Assembly: GCA_021325365.1 (NCBI GenBank)
Contig: JAJPHF010000032.1
Location: 33,546 to 97,545 of the forward strand
DNA from: Pseudomonadota bacterium
GTDB taxonomy: Bacteria; Chloroflexota; UBA6077; JAJPHF01
Length of the DNA: 64,000 bases
Direction: 5' to 3'
Position 1 is the first letter of the stretch; the number at the start of each line of letters is the position of its first letter. Below the pieces are notes generated by a model, which saw only the letters and a program-made list of their open reading frames with translations, made no database searches and was not told where the DNA came from. A program made the translations under genes and the position numbers. Positions 8,594 to 17,609 of this stretch are shown here, piece after piece.

Positions 8594-9238
8594 CTACCCA
8601 CTCCCCAACCGTCTGGCGGCCTCGACGATGAGGTCGGCGGCGGCCGTATTGCCCAGCCGCCCGCAGTCCACCAGCAAGTGGTAGTGGCCGAGCGCCTCCC
8701 AGTCGGTCTTGAACAGGTGCTTCACGTAGCGCGCCCGCGCGCGGTCGGTGTCCTGCACGAGCCGCTCCGCGGCCGCCTGGTCCAGCCCCTCGCTCGCCTG
8801 GATCGAGCGCACCCGCTGCGCGAACGGCGCGAAGACGTGGACGTGGAGCGTGTTCGGCTCGTCCTTCAGGATGTAGGCGCCGCCCCGCCCGACAATGACG
8901 GCGTTGCCCGAGCGAGCCACCTCGCGGATCACCTGTTCGATGACCTCGGCGTAGGGGAGGTCGTCGAAGCTGTCGTAGTCGGCGAAGAGCGCGGTGGTGA
9001 TCTCGGGCGGCATGGCGAGGTCAGGGTAGCTCAGGCGCAGCGAGCGCGCGAGACGCGCGACCAGCGTCTCGCCGCGCTCGTCCTTCTCCTCGACGACCTC
9101 GCCCGGCACGCCGAGGCGGCGGGCGACCTCGTCGATGATTTCGCGGTCGATGAACGCGGCCCCGAGCCGGCGTGCCACCTCCTGGGCAACCTCGCCGCCG
9201 CCGCTAGCGAACTGGCGCGAGACGGTCACCACGGGCAT
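8594..9238 (-). CDS. Cytidylate-kinase-like family protein
   Basis: 214 residues from the ATG at 9238, with GAGGTGAGG immediately upstream; a longer start at 9259 is less likely. The N-terminus VTVSRQFASGGGEVAQEVA corresponds to the degenerate P-loop of the AAA_26 cytidylate-kinase-like family, followed by AAFIDREIID. Mid-protein NAVIVGRGGAYIL and the C-terminal RARYVKHLFKTDWEALGHYH and LVDCGRLG are family hallmarks. Nucleotide binding is likely, but true CMP kinases are a different branch and the physiological substrate of this group is not established. Confidence 0.85.
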   Translation of the reverse strand: MPVVTVSRQFASGGGEVAQEVARRLGAAFIDREIIDEVARRLGVPGEVVEEKDERGETLVARLARSLRLSYPDLAMPPEITTALFADYDSFDDLPYAEVIEQVIREVARSGNAVIVGRGGAYILKDEPNTLHVHVFAPFAQRVRSIQASEGLDQAAAERLVQDTDRARARYVKHLFKTDWEALGHYHLLVDCGRLGNTAAADLIVEAARRLGSG

Positions 9239-9324
9239 GGGCCTCACCTCAGCGTGCAAGGTGGGGCATTATGCGGCATCGGGGCCGGCGCCGCCCACTG
9301 CCGCGCTCAGACCACGGAGATGGG

Positions 9325-9369
9325 CCACCCCGGCCGAGCCGCGTGGGGGGCACGGCCCGGCCGGGGTGG
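9325..9369 (-). terminator. Hairpin terminator downstream of the zinc-ribbon gene
   Basis: CCACCCCGGCCG at 9325-9336 is the inverse of CGGCCGGGGTGG at 9358-9369; the intervening 21 bases can extend the stem with GCCG/CGGC. It follows the minus-strand stop at 9402. Confidence 0.55.
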
Positions 9370-9401
9370 TGGGAAGATGGTGCCTTTTGAGTTAGTCGGG
9401 G

Positions 9402-9632
9402 CTACGCGCAGACGTCGCGGTCCGGCACGGGGTTGCGCCGGGGGCGGCCGGGTTTACCCCGCATGCTGAGTCGCCAGGCCTCGATATCGTCGCCGGTGTA
9501 CAGCGGCGGCGGCGGCGGATAGGCGACCTCGCCGCACCACAGGCAGGTTTGCTCGCCGTCGTATCCGCCGTACATCTGGCCGCCGCAGCGCTCGCAGCGC
9601 GGCAGCGCGCTGGGCTTCACCGTGTTGATCAT
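9402..9632 (-). CDS. Small zinc-ribbon protein
   Basis: 76 residues with two zinc-knuckle pairs, C-x-x-C in CERCGG and C-x-x-C in CLWCGE, separated by a glycine/tyrosine-rich turn. These would bind one zinc ion. The C-terminal half is basic (RGKPGRPRRNP) and may contact nucleic acid. The start is supported by GGAGGTGA seven bases upstream. Such stand-alone ribbons often act in DNA or RNA binding or as adaptors; no specific role can be given. It is a single-gene unit with its own terminator-like hairpin downstream. Confidence 0.75.
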   Translation of the reverse strand: MINTVKPSALPRCERCGGQMYGGYDGEQTCLWCGEVAYPPPPPLYTGDDIEAWRLSMRGKPGRPRRNPVPDRDVCA

Positions 9633-9854
9633 CTACGCTTCACCTCCAGGCTGGCTGACTCAAGCCTAAAGGTCCGAGATTGTGTCCCTGTTAGCGAGAT
9701 GCTAAAGAACTATTAAATCGGGCGGCCGACCGGGGCGGCGTCGCCGGTGCTAAAAGCGCCGCTGGGCGGCGCCAGTCAGCAGCGGGGCGGCAGCAACAAT
9801 GGCGCCGGAGCGTGGGATACCATGGTCGACGCGGGGAGCGGCGAGCGCGGGCAG

Positions 9855-10679
9855 CTACGGGTCGGTGTCGGCGGCCCCGACGGAGGCCATGCGCTGCTCC
9901 CAGGCCTCGGCCGCCCGCAGCGCCGTCGCGAGGGTCGTCGCCTCCGCGCCACAGGCCTCGGCTATCCGCGCCACGTCGGTCGCCCAGGTTAGCGCCAGGG
10001 GCCGTGGGCGCAGCAGTAGCCGGGCGAGCGTGGCGCGCGGACACCCCAGCTGGAGCGCGAACTCGTCTTCGTCCCACCCCTGCGCATACGCATACGGCAT
10101 CAAGAGCGAGGCCAGGAAGCCGGGCCGGGTCGTGGCTTCCCGCACCAGATACTGCAGCAGGCCCTCGACCTGCAGCACCTGCTCCTCAATCGCTTCCGCG
10201 CGGGGAGCCAGCGGTGGCGGGCCGGCCGAGATCTCATCCGGCGGCGGCCCGCCCTCCCCGGACGCCGCGGGCGAGGCCGTCGCCGGGGCAGCTCTCAGGA
10301 ATCGCTCCCGCGCTCGCGTCCAGACCTGCACCCGGTCCAGCAGCTCCTGGGCCACAAACGGCTTGGTGATGTAGTCGTCGGCGCCCGCAGCGAACCCCGC
10401 GTGGCGCTGCCCCTCGCCCCCAAGCGCGGTCACCATGATGATGGGAACATCGCCCACGTGGTCCCGCGCGCGAATCCGCCGGCACACTTGTAGCCCATTC
10501 AAGTCGGGCATCATCACGTCGAGCAGGACGAGCGCGATGTCCGTGTCCAGGCGCGCGAGCGCGGTGCCGCCATCCCGGGCCGTTTCCACACCGTACCCGC
10601 CGGCAGTCAGGATCTGCTCGATCAGCGCGCTAATCTCAGGAACGTCGTCCACCACGAGCACGCGCGGCGCAGAATTCAT
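9855..10679 (-). CDS. Response regulator with receiver domain and helix-turn-helix-like C-terminus
   Basis: 274 residues from the ATG at 10679; a TTG at 10700 would add seven. Residues 1-120 are a CheY-like receiver: acidic pair VVDD, phospho-acceptor aspartate in LLDVMMPD, and lysine in ITKPF. A Pro/Ala-rich linker (about 125-170) leads to a helical C-terminal domain with the layout EDEFALQLGCPRATLARLL, then VARIAEACGAEATTLATALR, which resembles an XRE-type helix-turn-helix rather than the usual OmpR or NarL output domains. No cognate histidine kinase is adjacent. The 5' flank carries a duplicated 12-base palindromic site at 10866-10897. Confidence 0.82.
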   Translation of the reverse strand: MNSAPRVLVVDDVPEISALIEQILTAGGYGVETARDGGTALARLDTDIALVLLDVMMPDLNGLQVCRRIRARDHVGDVPIIMVTALGGEGQRHAGFAAGADDYITKPFVAQELLDRVQVWTRARERFLRAAPATASPAASGEGGPPPDEISAGPPPLAPRAEAIEEQVLQVEGLLQYLVREATTRPGFLASLLMPYAYAQGWDEDEFALQLGCPRATLARLLLRPRPLALTWATDVARIAEACGAEATTLATALRAAEAWEQRMASVGAADTDP

Positions 10680-10865
10680 GGTGACACCCCGTGAACGCAA
10701 GCCATTGGCGTCGCCTGGCGAGTTGCCGCGCTAGGAGAGCAACGTCGCCGCTCAAGAGGCGGTGACTGACCGTCATCTCCGTGGGCAGCGCTGCTCTCAT
10801 CCGGGCCACCAGCCCCAACGCCGCTTCCCATCATTACCCCCGGCCAGCGCGTCTATCCTGTCGCC

Positions 10866-10897
10866 TGTCTGCTAGCAGAAAATAATGTCTGCTAGCA
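10866..10897. promoter_or_regulatory. Duplicated operator-like site, 20-base period
   Basis: TGTCTGCTAGCA occurs at 10866-10877 and again at 10886-10897. Each copy contains the palindrome GCTAGC, and the 20-base spacing is about two helical turns. The A+T-rich spacer AGAAAATAA is unusual here. It lies 187 bases upstream of the response regulator start. The rest of 10680-11026 holds only this site and the terminator below. Confidence 0.4.
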
Positions 10898-10960
10898 CTC
10901 ATCATAGCACGCGGCAGGTTGCGGCCGGCATTTTCCTCACGACCCCTTGTGAACGGAACA

Positions 10961-11001
10961 GGCCCGCCCGCCTTTCAGGGATCCTGAAAGGCGGGCGGGC
11001 C
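10961..11001 (-). terminator. Strong hairpin terminator after the NirK-like gene
   Basis: An exact 18-base inverted repeat, arms 10961-10978 and 10984-11001, around a five-base loop (GGATC). It is 26 bases past the minus-strand stop at 11027. No long U-tract follows on either strand. Confidence 0.75.
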
Positions 11002-11026
11002 CTGCCGGACCGCGCCGTGGTGGCGC

Positions 11027-12166
11027 TTAGTGGTCGATGTTCTGGCCCATGACCTCCGGCACGTGGCCCACGCGGAGCACGCCGACGGCGCCCTTGTTCG
11101 CCTGGGCGAAGGCGTGGGAGACGAACAGGTAGTCGCCCGCCTCCTCGGGTCGCACGTCGAACACCGAGCCGCCGCCGACCGGCACCGTAGACGTCTGGAC
11201 GCCGCTGAACACGTTGCCCTGCGCGGGATTGCCGTTCTCATAGATGTGGTCGAAGATGCCGCCGACGACGTGGAAGGACGAGTTCATGGTCGGGCCCGCG
11301 TCCACCACGTAGAAGCGCACCGTCTCGCCCGGCTCCGCGGTCAGCGGGTAGTCGCGGTACTGCGAGGCGTGGCCGTTGAAGGCGACGAGATCGGCGTGGT
11401 CGAAGTCCTGCATCTTCGTGAAGCTGCCGGTGAGCACGCCATTGGGCAGCCGGTCGCCGAAGTAGAACTCGCTCTGCACCAGGACGTACTCGTGGTCCGC
11501 CGGCGGCAGCGGCGGGTCGGGGTCCACGATCATCACGCCGTACATGCCGTTGCCGATGTGCTGGAGCGCGGGGGCGGTGCCGCAGTGATACATGAACACG
11601 CCCGGCACGGTGGCCACGAACGACCAGCTGAAGGTCTCGCCGGGGCTCACGTTGCGGTAGTTGGCGATGGGCGTCTTCGCGCTATGGAAGTCGAGCGAGT
11701 GGGGCATGCGCCCGTTGTTCGTGAGCGTGACGTTGACCGTCGCGCCCTGCTTCACGCGGATGACCGGGCCGGGCACGGTGCCGTTGAACGTCCAGGCCTC
11801 GTAGTAGGTATTGGGAGCCACCTCCAGCACCTGCTGGTCGTCCATGACGAGATTCACGTCCACCGAGTCCGCGGGGTTGTAGGGCGGCGCGACCGCCGAC
11901 ACTGGCTCGTGCGCCGGGGCGCTGTAGGGCGCGGCCGCCGGGGCGGCGGCCAGGCTGGCCATATCGTGCGTGGGGGCGACCGCGGCCGGGGCGGCCGGCG
12001 CGGGCGCGCTGCTGCCCGTCATCGCGGCCTCCGTGCGGCCGGGCGCCGCGCTCGCGCGGCGGGCCACGTTGGGCGTCGAATAGACGAGCGTCAGCAACAC
12101 CAGCGCGCCGACAGCGCCGAGGGTGAGCCACCACGTCCAGTAGGCTTTGCCCGAGGGGTTCTCCAT
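11027..12166 (-). CDS. nirK: Copper-containing nitrite reductase family protein (NirK-like, two cupredoxin domains)
   Basis: 379 residues from the ATG at 12166, set by GGAGGAGAG upstream. An N-terminal signal-anchor (LTLGAVGALVLLTLVYS) and an Ala/Pro-rich linker place the enzyme outside the membrane. The two cupredoxin domains span about residues 105-379. Copper ligands: PHSLDFH, then YHCGTAP and HIGNGMYG for the type 1 site, and NSSFHVVGG in domain 2 for the type 2 site, matching the NirK pattern. The reaction would be nitrite to nitric oxide. No nirV, norB or electron-donor gene is adjacent, so physiological denitrification cannot be claimed from the window. A related two-domain multicopper oxidase is the main alternative. 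Confidence 0.8.
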   Translation of the reverse strand: MENPSGKAYWTWWLTLGAVGALVLLTLVYSTPNVARRASAAPGRTEAAMTGSSAPAPAAPAAVAPTHDMASLAAAPAAAPYSAPAHEPVSAVAPPYNPADSVDVNLVMDDQQVLEVAPNTYYEAWTFNGTVPGPVIRVKQGATVNVTLTNNGRMPHSLDFHSAKTPIANYRNVSPGETFSWSFVATVPGVFMYHCGTAPALQHIGNGMYGVMIVDPDPPLPPADHEYVLVQSEFYFGDRLPNGVLTGSFTKMQDFDHADLVAFNGHASQYRDYPLTAEPGETVRFYVVDAGPTMNSSFHVVGGIFDHIYENGNPAQGNVFSGVQTSTVPVGGGSVFDVRPEEAGDYLFVSHAFAQANKGAVGVLRVGHVPEVMGQNIDH

Positions 12167-12318
12167 CGCGATCTCTCCTCCACTCCTCTCGCACCGCAAC
12201 TGGCCTGGCCCGCCGGCTCGCCGCAACAGGGCCGCCTGACGCGGCGCCCGGCTCCCCGTGCTGGCGGCTTTCGGACAGACCAGTTCGTGCGCCGTTGGGA
12301 GCATGATCGGCGGGCGAC

Positions 12319-12357
12319 GTTGACCGTCGCGTTTCCGCGGGTAAACGGTCCGTCAAC
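12319..12357. promoter_or_regulatory. Interrupted dyad in the divergent promoter region
   Basis: The 405-base gap 12167-12571 separates divergent genes. It holds nested inverted repeats: GTTGAC at 12319-12324 with GTCAAC at 12352-12357, and inside them GTTT at 12331-12334 with AAAC at 12343-12346. The common centre near 12338 suggests a dimeric regulator site. TATGCT at 12479-12484, read toward 12572, could be a -10 element. Nothing else seen in the gap. Confidence 0.3.
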
Positions 12358-12571
12358 AGATGTGGCGGCCAGTCCGATTGGAGCAGCCGGCGCGCGGCGG
12401 GCGGCCGGCGAGCGATCCGGGAGCGGGGGTCGCTTGTTCTCCGCCCGCCCAGCGGCGCAGACTATGGTAGATCGAGGCTATGCTAGAGTAGGCGAGGCCC
12501 GCTGCGGCGCTTGGGGGCGGCGTCGCGGCGCGGGCGCGCGGGCTGCCGGACGCTCCGGAGGAGGGAACACC

Positions 12572-15500
12572 ATGAAGCTGATGATTGCCGCCGATCACGC
12601 GGGTTTCCCGCTGAAGGAGTCGCTCAAGCGCCAGCTGCAAGAGGCCGGCCACACGGTCGAGGACCTCGGAACGCATAGCGCCGAGCCCGTGGATTACCCG
12701 GACTACGCCCGCAAGCTGGCCGAGCGGGTGGTGCTCGGCCGGGGCGAGCGCGGCATCTTCGTCTGTGGCTCGGGCCAGGGTGGCGTCATGGCCACCAATA
12801 AGATCCCGGGCGTGCGGGCCGCGCTAGCTCAGGACACCTACTCGGCCCGCCAGAGCGTCGAGCACGACGACGCCAACGTCCTCTGCCTCGGCGCGCGGGT
12901 GCTCGGCGACGCGCTGGCCTGGGAGCTAACCCGCGCTTGGCTGGCGGCGCGCTTTAGCGGCGAGGAGCGCCACTGCCGCCGCCTGGCGAAGCTGGCGAAG
13001 CTCGACACGCGCTTCCCACTCTTGGAGCTGCACGGCGAGGGGCAGAGCGCCTGGGTGGACAACATCCGCCGCGGCCTGCTCGAGACCGGCGAGTTTCGCC
13101 GCATGGTCCGCGAGGGCATCACCGGTGTTACGTCGAACCCCACCATTCTCGAAAAGGCCGTCTCGGGCAGCACCGACTACGAGGCGGCGATGCAGGTGCT
13201 GGCCCGCCAGGAGCTGTCGCCGCGCGAGATCGCCATCCGCCTGTGGATCGACGACATCCGCGAGGCGGCCGACCAGCTCCGCCCCATCTACGACCTGACC
13301 GAGCGCGTCGACGGCTACGCCTCCATCGAGGTCGACGCCGAGCTAGCGCTGAAGACCGAGGCGACCATCGAGGAGGGGCGGCGGCTCTGGCGCGAGGTCG
13401 ACCGGCCGAACGTGATGATCAAGGTGCCGGCCACGCCGCCGGGCATCCCCGCCATCCGCCAGCTGATCGCCGAGGGCATCAACGTCAACATCACCCTGCT
13501 CTTCTCCCAGCAGCGCTACGAAGAGGTGATGGAGGCCTACCTGGCCGGGCTGGAGGAGCGCGCCGAGGCCGGGCGGCCCGTGGACCACGTGGCGAGCGTG
13601 GCCAGCTTCTTCGTCAGCCGCGTCGATACGGCGGTCGACAAGCAGCTCGAAGCGAAGATCCAGTCGGCTGCGGACGCGGGCGAGCGGGAAGCGCTCCAGG
13701 CGCTGCTCGGCAAAGCGGCCATCGCCAACGCCAAGCTGGCCTACCAGCGGTTCCTCAAGCGCTTCGGCGACGCGCGCTGGCAGCGGCTGGCGGCGGCTGG
13801 CGCGATGGTGCAGCGCCCGCTCTGGGCCAGCACCAGCACGAAGAACCCAGCCTACCGCGATGTGCTGTACGTCGAGGAGCTGATCGGGCCGGACACCATC
13901 AACACGATGCCGCCCGCGACGATCGAGGCCTTCAAGGAGCACGGCCTGGTGCGGCGCAGCGTAGACGAGGACGTGGCCGGGGCGCAGGCGGCGCTCGACG
14001 CGCTCGCGCGTCACGGCGTCGATCTCGACGCCGTGACGGAGCAGCTGCAGGACGAGGGCGTGGCGGCGTTCGCGCAGTCGTTCGACCAGTTGCTGGCGGC
14101 GATTGCCGACAAGCGCGCCGTGGCGCTGAAGGGGGCCGAGCGCCGCGTCGAGACGCACCTCGGGCCGATCGCGGCCGACGTGGAGCGCGCGGCGCGATCG
14201 CTGGCCGAGAGCGACGCCGTGCGCCGCATCTGGGCGCACGACGCCGCGCTGTGGGGGCAGGATGCGCTTGCCGAGCGCAACATCGCCAACCGGCTGGGGT
14301 GGATGCCGGTGGTCGAGACGATGCAGGAGCGCGTGGACGGCCTGCGCGCCTTCGCCGACGAGGTGCGCGCGGCGGGCTTCCGGCGCGCCGTGCTGCTCGG
14401 CATGGGCGGCAGCAGCCTGGCGCCCGAGGTGCTGCGCCAGACGTTCGGCGCCGCGCGCGGCTACCTCGACCTCGACGTGCTCGACACCACCGACCCCGCC
14501 ACGCTGCTGCAGCTCGAGCGCTCGCTGGACCTCGACCAGACGCTGTTCGTCGTCGCCAGCAAGTCGGGCACGACGGTGGAGACGCTGTCGCAGCTGGCCT
14601 ACTTCTGGGCGAAGACGAACGGGCGCGGCGACCAGTTCATCGCCATCACCGACGGCGGCACGCCGCTGGAGGCGCTGGCTCGCGAGCGCGGCTTCCGCCG
14701 CGTGTTCGTGAATCCGGGCGACATCGGCGGGCGCTACTCGGCGCTCTCCTACTTCGGCCTGGTGCCGGGAGCGCTGCTCGGCGTCGATCTCACGGCCCTG
14801 CTCGACCGCGCCGCGCGCATGGCCGAGGCCTGCCGGCCGGGCGGCGACGGCGCGCGAGCCGCGAGCGGCGGGCCCGGCGCGCAGCTCGGCGCTATCCTGG
14901 GCGCCTCGGCGCTGGCCGGCCGCGACAAGATCACGCTGGTGCTGCCCGACGCCATCGCCGCATTCGGCGACTGGGTCGAGCAGCTGCTGGCCGAGAGCAC
15001 GGGCAAGCAGGGCAAGGGGCTCGTGCCGGTCGTCGGCGAGCCGCTGGGCGCCCCCGGGGTGTACGGCAACGACCGGCTGTTCGTGGCGCTGACGCTGGAG
15101 GGCGAGGCGCCAAACGCGCGGCTGGCGGCGCTGCAGCAGGCGGGCCAGCCGGTGGTCACGATCCCGCTGCGCGACACGTTGGACCTGGGCGGCGAGTTCT
15201 TCCGCTGGGAGTTCGCCACCGCCGTGGCCGGCGTGGTGCTGGGCATCAACCCCTTCGACGAGCCGAACGTCCAGGAGTCGAAGGACAACACGAAGCGCGT
15301 GCTGGAGGAGTTCCAGCGGCTCGGACGCCTGCCCGAGCCCGAGTCGGCCGCGCGCTCGAACGGCCTGGCCGTGCTGGGCGACGCCGAGGCGAAGTCGGTC
15401 GAGGACGCCCTGGCGAGTTTCCTCGACGCGGCGCGGCCCGGCGACTACCTGGCGCTACAAGCCTACCTGCCCTACCGCGACACGGTGCGCGCCGCGCTCG

Positions 15501-15835
15501 AAGACCTGCGCCTGCGCCTGCGCGACCGGTTGCGCCTCGCGACCACGTTCGGCTTCGGCCCGCGCTTCCTGCACTCGACCGGCCAGCTCCACAAGGGCGG
15601 CCCGCCGACCGGCCTGTTCCTCCAGTTCAGCGCCGACGATCCCGAGGACGTGCCGATCCCTGGCCAGTCGTACACCTTCGGCACGCTCAAGCGCGCCCAG
15701 GCGCTCGGCGACCTCCAGGCGCTCCAGGCGCGCGGCCGGCCGGTGCGCGCTATCCGCCTGCACGGCGATCTGGAGGCCGGCCTGCGCCACCTGGCCGCCG
15801 CGCTCGACGCCACCGCCGCCCGCGCCCGCCGCTAA
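12572..15835 (+). CDS. Trifunctional fusion: ribose-5-phosphate isomerase B, transaldolase, glucose-6-phosphate isomerase
   Basis: 1087 residues with start ATG at 12572 behind GGAGGAGGG. Residues 1-150 are RpiB: ADHAGFPLK, catalytic cysteine in CGSGQGG, ATNKIPGVRAAL, DDANVLCLGARVLG. Residues ~160-520 are transaldolase: TSNPTILEK, Schiff-base lysine in MIKVPATPPG (about residue 280), WASTSTKNP. Residues ~530-1087 are phosphoglucose isomerase: GMGGSSLAPEVL (about 610), SKSGTTVE (about 663), GGRYSALSYFGLVPG. Tal-Pgi fusions are known; here RpiB is joined in the same frame with no stop between, so one chain would carry three steps linking the pentose phosphate pathway to glycolysis. All key residues look intact. 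Confidence 0.93.
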   Translation: MKLMIAADHAGFPLKESLKRQLQEAGHTVEDLGTHSAEPVDYPDYARKLAERVVLGRGERGIFVCGSGQGGVMATNKIPGVRAALAQDTYSARQSVEHDDANVLCLGARVLGDALAWELTRAWLAARFSGEERHCRRLAKLAKLDTRFPLLELHGEGQSAWVDNIRRGLLETGEFRRMVREGITGVTSNPTILEKAVSGSTDYEAAMQVLARQELSPREIAIRLWIDDIREAADQLRPIYDLTERVDGYASIEVDAELALKTEATIEEGRRLWREVDRPNVMIKVPATPPGIPAIRQLIAEGINVNITLLFSQQRYEEVMEAYLAGLEERAEAGRPVDHVASVASFFVSRVDTAVDKQLEAKIQSAADAGEREALQALLGKAAIANAKLAYQRFLKRFGDARWQRLAAAGAMVQRPLWASTSTKNPAYRDVLYVEELIGPDTINTMPPATIEAFKEHGLVRRSVDEDVAGAQAALDALARHGVDLDAVTEQLQDEGVAAFAQSFDQLLAAIADKRAVALKGAERRVETHLGPIAADVERAARSLAESDAVRRIWAHDAALWGQDALAERNIANRLGWMPVVETMQERVDGLRAFADEVRAAGFRRAVLLGMGGSSLAPEVLRQTFGAARGYLDLDVLDTTDPATLLQLERSLDLDQTLFVVASKSGTTVETLSQLAYFWAKTNGRGDQFIAITDGGTPLEALARERGFRRVFVNPGDIGGRYSALSYFGLVPGALLGVDLTALLDRAARMAEACRPGGDGARAASGGPGAQLGAILGASALAGRDKITLVLPDAIAAFGDWVEQLLAESTGKQGKGLVPVVGEPLGAPGVYGNDRLFVALTLEGEAPNARLAALQQAGQPVVTIPLRDTLDLGGEFFRWEFATAVAGVVLGINPFDEPNVQESKDNTKRVLEEFQRLGRLPEPESAARSNGLAVLGDAEAKSVEDALASFLDAARPGDYLALQAYLPYRDTVRAALEDLRLRLRDRLRLATTFGFGPRFLHSTGQLHKGGPPTGLFLQFSADDPEDVPIPGQSYTFGTLKRAQALGDLQALQARGRPVRAIRLHGDLEAGLRHLAAALDATAARARR

Positions 15836-15932
15836 GCACCGGATAGCAGGCGCTCGGCTTCTCGCCGGCGCGGGGTGACTAGCCGCCCCGCGCCGGCAGT
15901 TGCCACGATCTCACCAGCCAGATGGAGGGGGC

Positions 15933-17228
15933 ATGCTCGCCGCCGGGCGCCCGGCCAGCGGTACGCCCGAGCCGGAGCGTGCTGCGGCCCCACCTGTCGC
16001 CGCCCCCGCGGGGCCGCTCGTCCTCGCGCTGATGTGTCTCGTATCGCTCAATCTGCGGTCCGTCTCCGTCGGCGTGTCGCCCGTGCTGCCGCTCATCCGT
16101 CAGGACTTCGCGGTCAGCTACGCGCTGGCGGGCGTCCTGTTCGCGCTGCCGATCGCCATGATGGGGCTTGGCGCCGAGCCAGGGCGCCGACTGGTCGACC
16201 GCGCGGGGCCCTGGCGAGCAATCAGCCTGAGCCTCGCGCTGATCGGGGTGGGCGGGGGCCTCCGCGCGCTCGCGCCCAACTTCTGGGCGATGCTCGCGCT
16301 CACCGCGCTGTTCGGCGCGGGCATCGGGCTCGCCCAGCCCAGCCTGCCGCGGCTCGTGGCGCAGTGGTTCCCGACCCGGCGGGCCTTTGCCACGGGGGTC
16401 TATTCGGCCGGGCTGACCGGCGGCGCGGTAGTCGGCGCCTCGCTCACCGCGCTGCTGCTGCCGGCGCTGGGCGCCCTCTCGTGGCGGGGCACCTGCCTGC
16501 TCTGGGCGGCGCTCGCCATCCTGAGCCTCGTCGCCTGGCTGGCGCTCGGGCCGCGCCGGGACGCAACTCCCCCCGGCCCTCCCTCCCGGCAGGGAAAGGG
16601 CGAGCGGGACGGCTCAGGGAGGGGGGCGCGGGGGGTAGGTCCAACCCCCATCTGGCGCGACCGCGTGGCCTGGCTGATCACGCTGCTGTTCTTGCTGCAG
16701 AGCATGGGCTTCTATCAGCTCGTCGGCTGGCTGCCCAGCTACTATCAAGAGCTCGGGTTGAGCCTAGAGGCGGCCAGCGTGCCCTTCACCGTGCTGAACC
16801 TCGCCAGCCTGCCCTGTGGCCTGCTCGCCTCCTACCTGTCGGACCGCGTGGGCCAGCGCCGGCCGTTCGTGGCGGTGGGCGCGCTCATGCTGCTCGCCGG
16901 CATGACGGGGCTGCTGATGACGCCGCTCCACCCGGCGTGGCTGTGGACGACGCTCGCCGGCGGCGGCATCGGCATCGTCTTTACGCTGGCGCTCGCCCTG
17001 CCGACCGACCTGCTTGACCCTCGCCGCGCGGGGCCTACGGTGTCGCTCGTGTTCACGGTCGGCTACGGGGCAGCGCTGGTGAGCCCCTTGCTGGCGGGCG
17101 TGCTGCGCGACGCGTTCGGCTCCTTTACCCTGGCCCTGCTCCCGACGGTCGGCACGGCCCTCGCCATGCTCGCGACCGCCTTCGCGTTGCCCGAAACCGC
17201 TCGCGGCCTCCGCGGCCCCGCCGCATGA
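15933..17228 (+). CDS. MFS transporter, CynX/NimT-like
   Basis: 431 residues; start at 15933 behind GGAGGGG. Roughly twelve hydrophobic segments, with motif-like GAEPGRRLVDRAGP between segments 2 and 3 and SYLSDRVGQRRPF in the second half, as in the major facilitator superfamily. The early LVLALMCLVSLNLRSVSVGV and VLPLIRQDF resemble the CynX/NimT (cyanate, 2-nitroimidazole) branch. The substrate is unknown. The central cytoplasmic loop (about residues 208-235) is enlarged and low in complexity (TPPGPPSRQGKGERDG) because a palindromic repeat has been absorbed into the reading frame. Confidence 0.88.
   Translation: MLAAGRPASGTPEPERAAAPPVAAPAGPLVLALMCLVSLNLRSVSVGVSPVLPLIRQDFAVSYALAGVLFALPIAMMGLGAEPGRRLVDRAGPWRAISLSLALIGVGGGLRALAPNFWAMLALTALFGAGIGLAQPSLPRLVAQWFPTRRAFATGVYSAGLTGGAVVGASLTALLLPALGALSWRGTCLLWAALAILSLVAWLALGPRRDATPPGPPSRQGKGERDGSGRGARGVGPTPIWRDRVAWLITLLFLLQSMGFYQLVGWLPSYYQELGLSLEAASVPFTVLNLASLPCGLLASYLSDRVGQRRPFVAVGALMLLAGMTGLLMTPLHPAWLWTTLAGGGIGIVFTLALALPTDLLDPRRAGPTVSLVFTVGYGAALVSPLLAGVLRDAFGSFTLALLPTVGTALAMLATAFALPETARGLRGPAA
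16568..16632. repeat. C/G-rich palindromic repeat inside the MFS coding region
   Basis: CCCCCCGGCCCTCCCTCCC faces AGGGAGGGGGG with AGGGAAAGGGCGAG between. The style matches the intergenic repeats at 7212-7290 and 40961-41061. It keeps the frame and adds about 20 residues to the loop between membrane segments 6 and 7. Confidence 0.45.
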
Positions 17229-17609
17229 GGAGGGCGGGCCGCAAAGCGTTGACCGCGCCGAGCCGCCCGCTTAGAATACGTCGAACCGGCAGCCCTTGTG
17301 CGCGACGGGCGCGCTCGCCTGCTGGCGATAGCTTCCCCTGCCCCGCCGATGCGCCGGATGGCATCCTGGTAACATACCAGTGTGCGCCTGCGTGCATCGC
17401 GGCCGCGCGCGACCGGTTGGCGGCCTACCCGTGAGCGTGGAGAACTCACGGCTCCATCCGGCGCCCGCCGTACGTCCGGCCGCCGCTACCTCCTATGCCC
17501 GCGCCTGGCACGCGGGATGCTATGAACGCGACGCACCTGGCACGCGCCCCATACCGCTCGCGCGAGGCGGCCCCCGCCAGCCGTCTGCCGGCTCCTGGAG
17601 GGAACGAGG
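17229..17609. other. Intergenic, no feature recognised
   Basis: 381 bases between the transporter and methyltransferase. I see no credible gene, hairpin terminator or repeat. A ribosome binding site (GGAGGG) for the gene at 17610 ends it. Confidence 0.5.

Noticed and set aside
13243..15846. Very long alternative-frame open reading frame overlapping the triple fusion
   Set aside because: Its translation is Arg/Ala/Gly low complexity and lies entirely over the clear RpiB-Tal-Pgi frame; high G+C suppresses stops in shadow frames.
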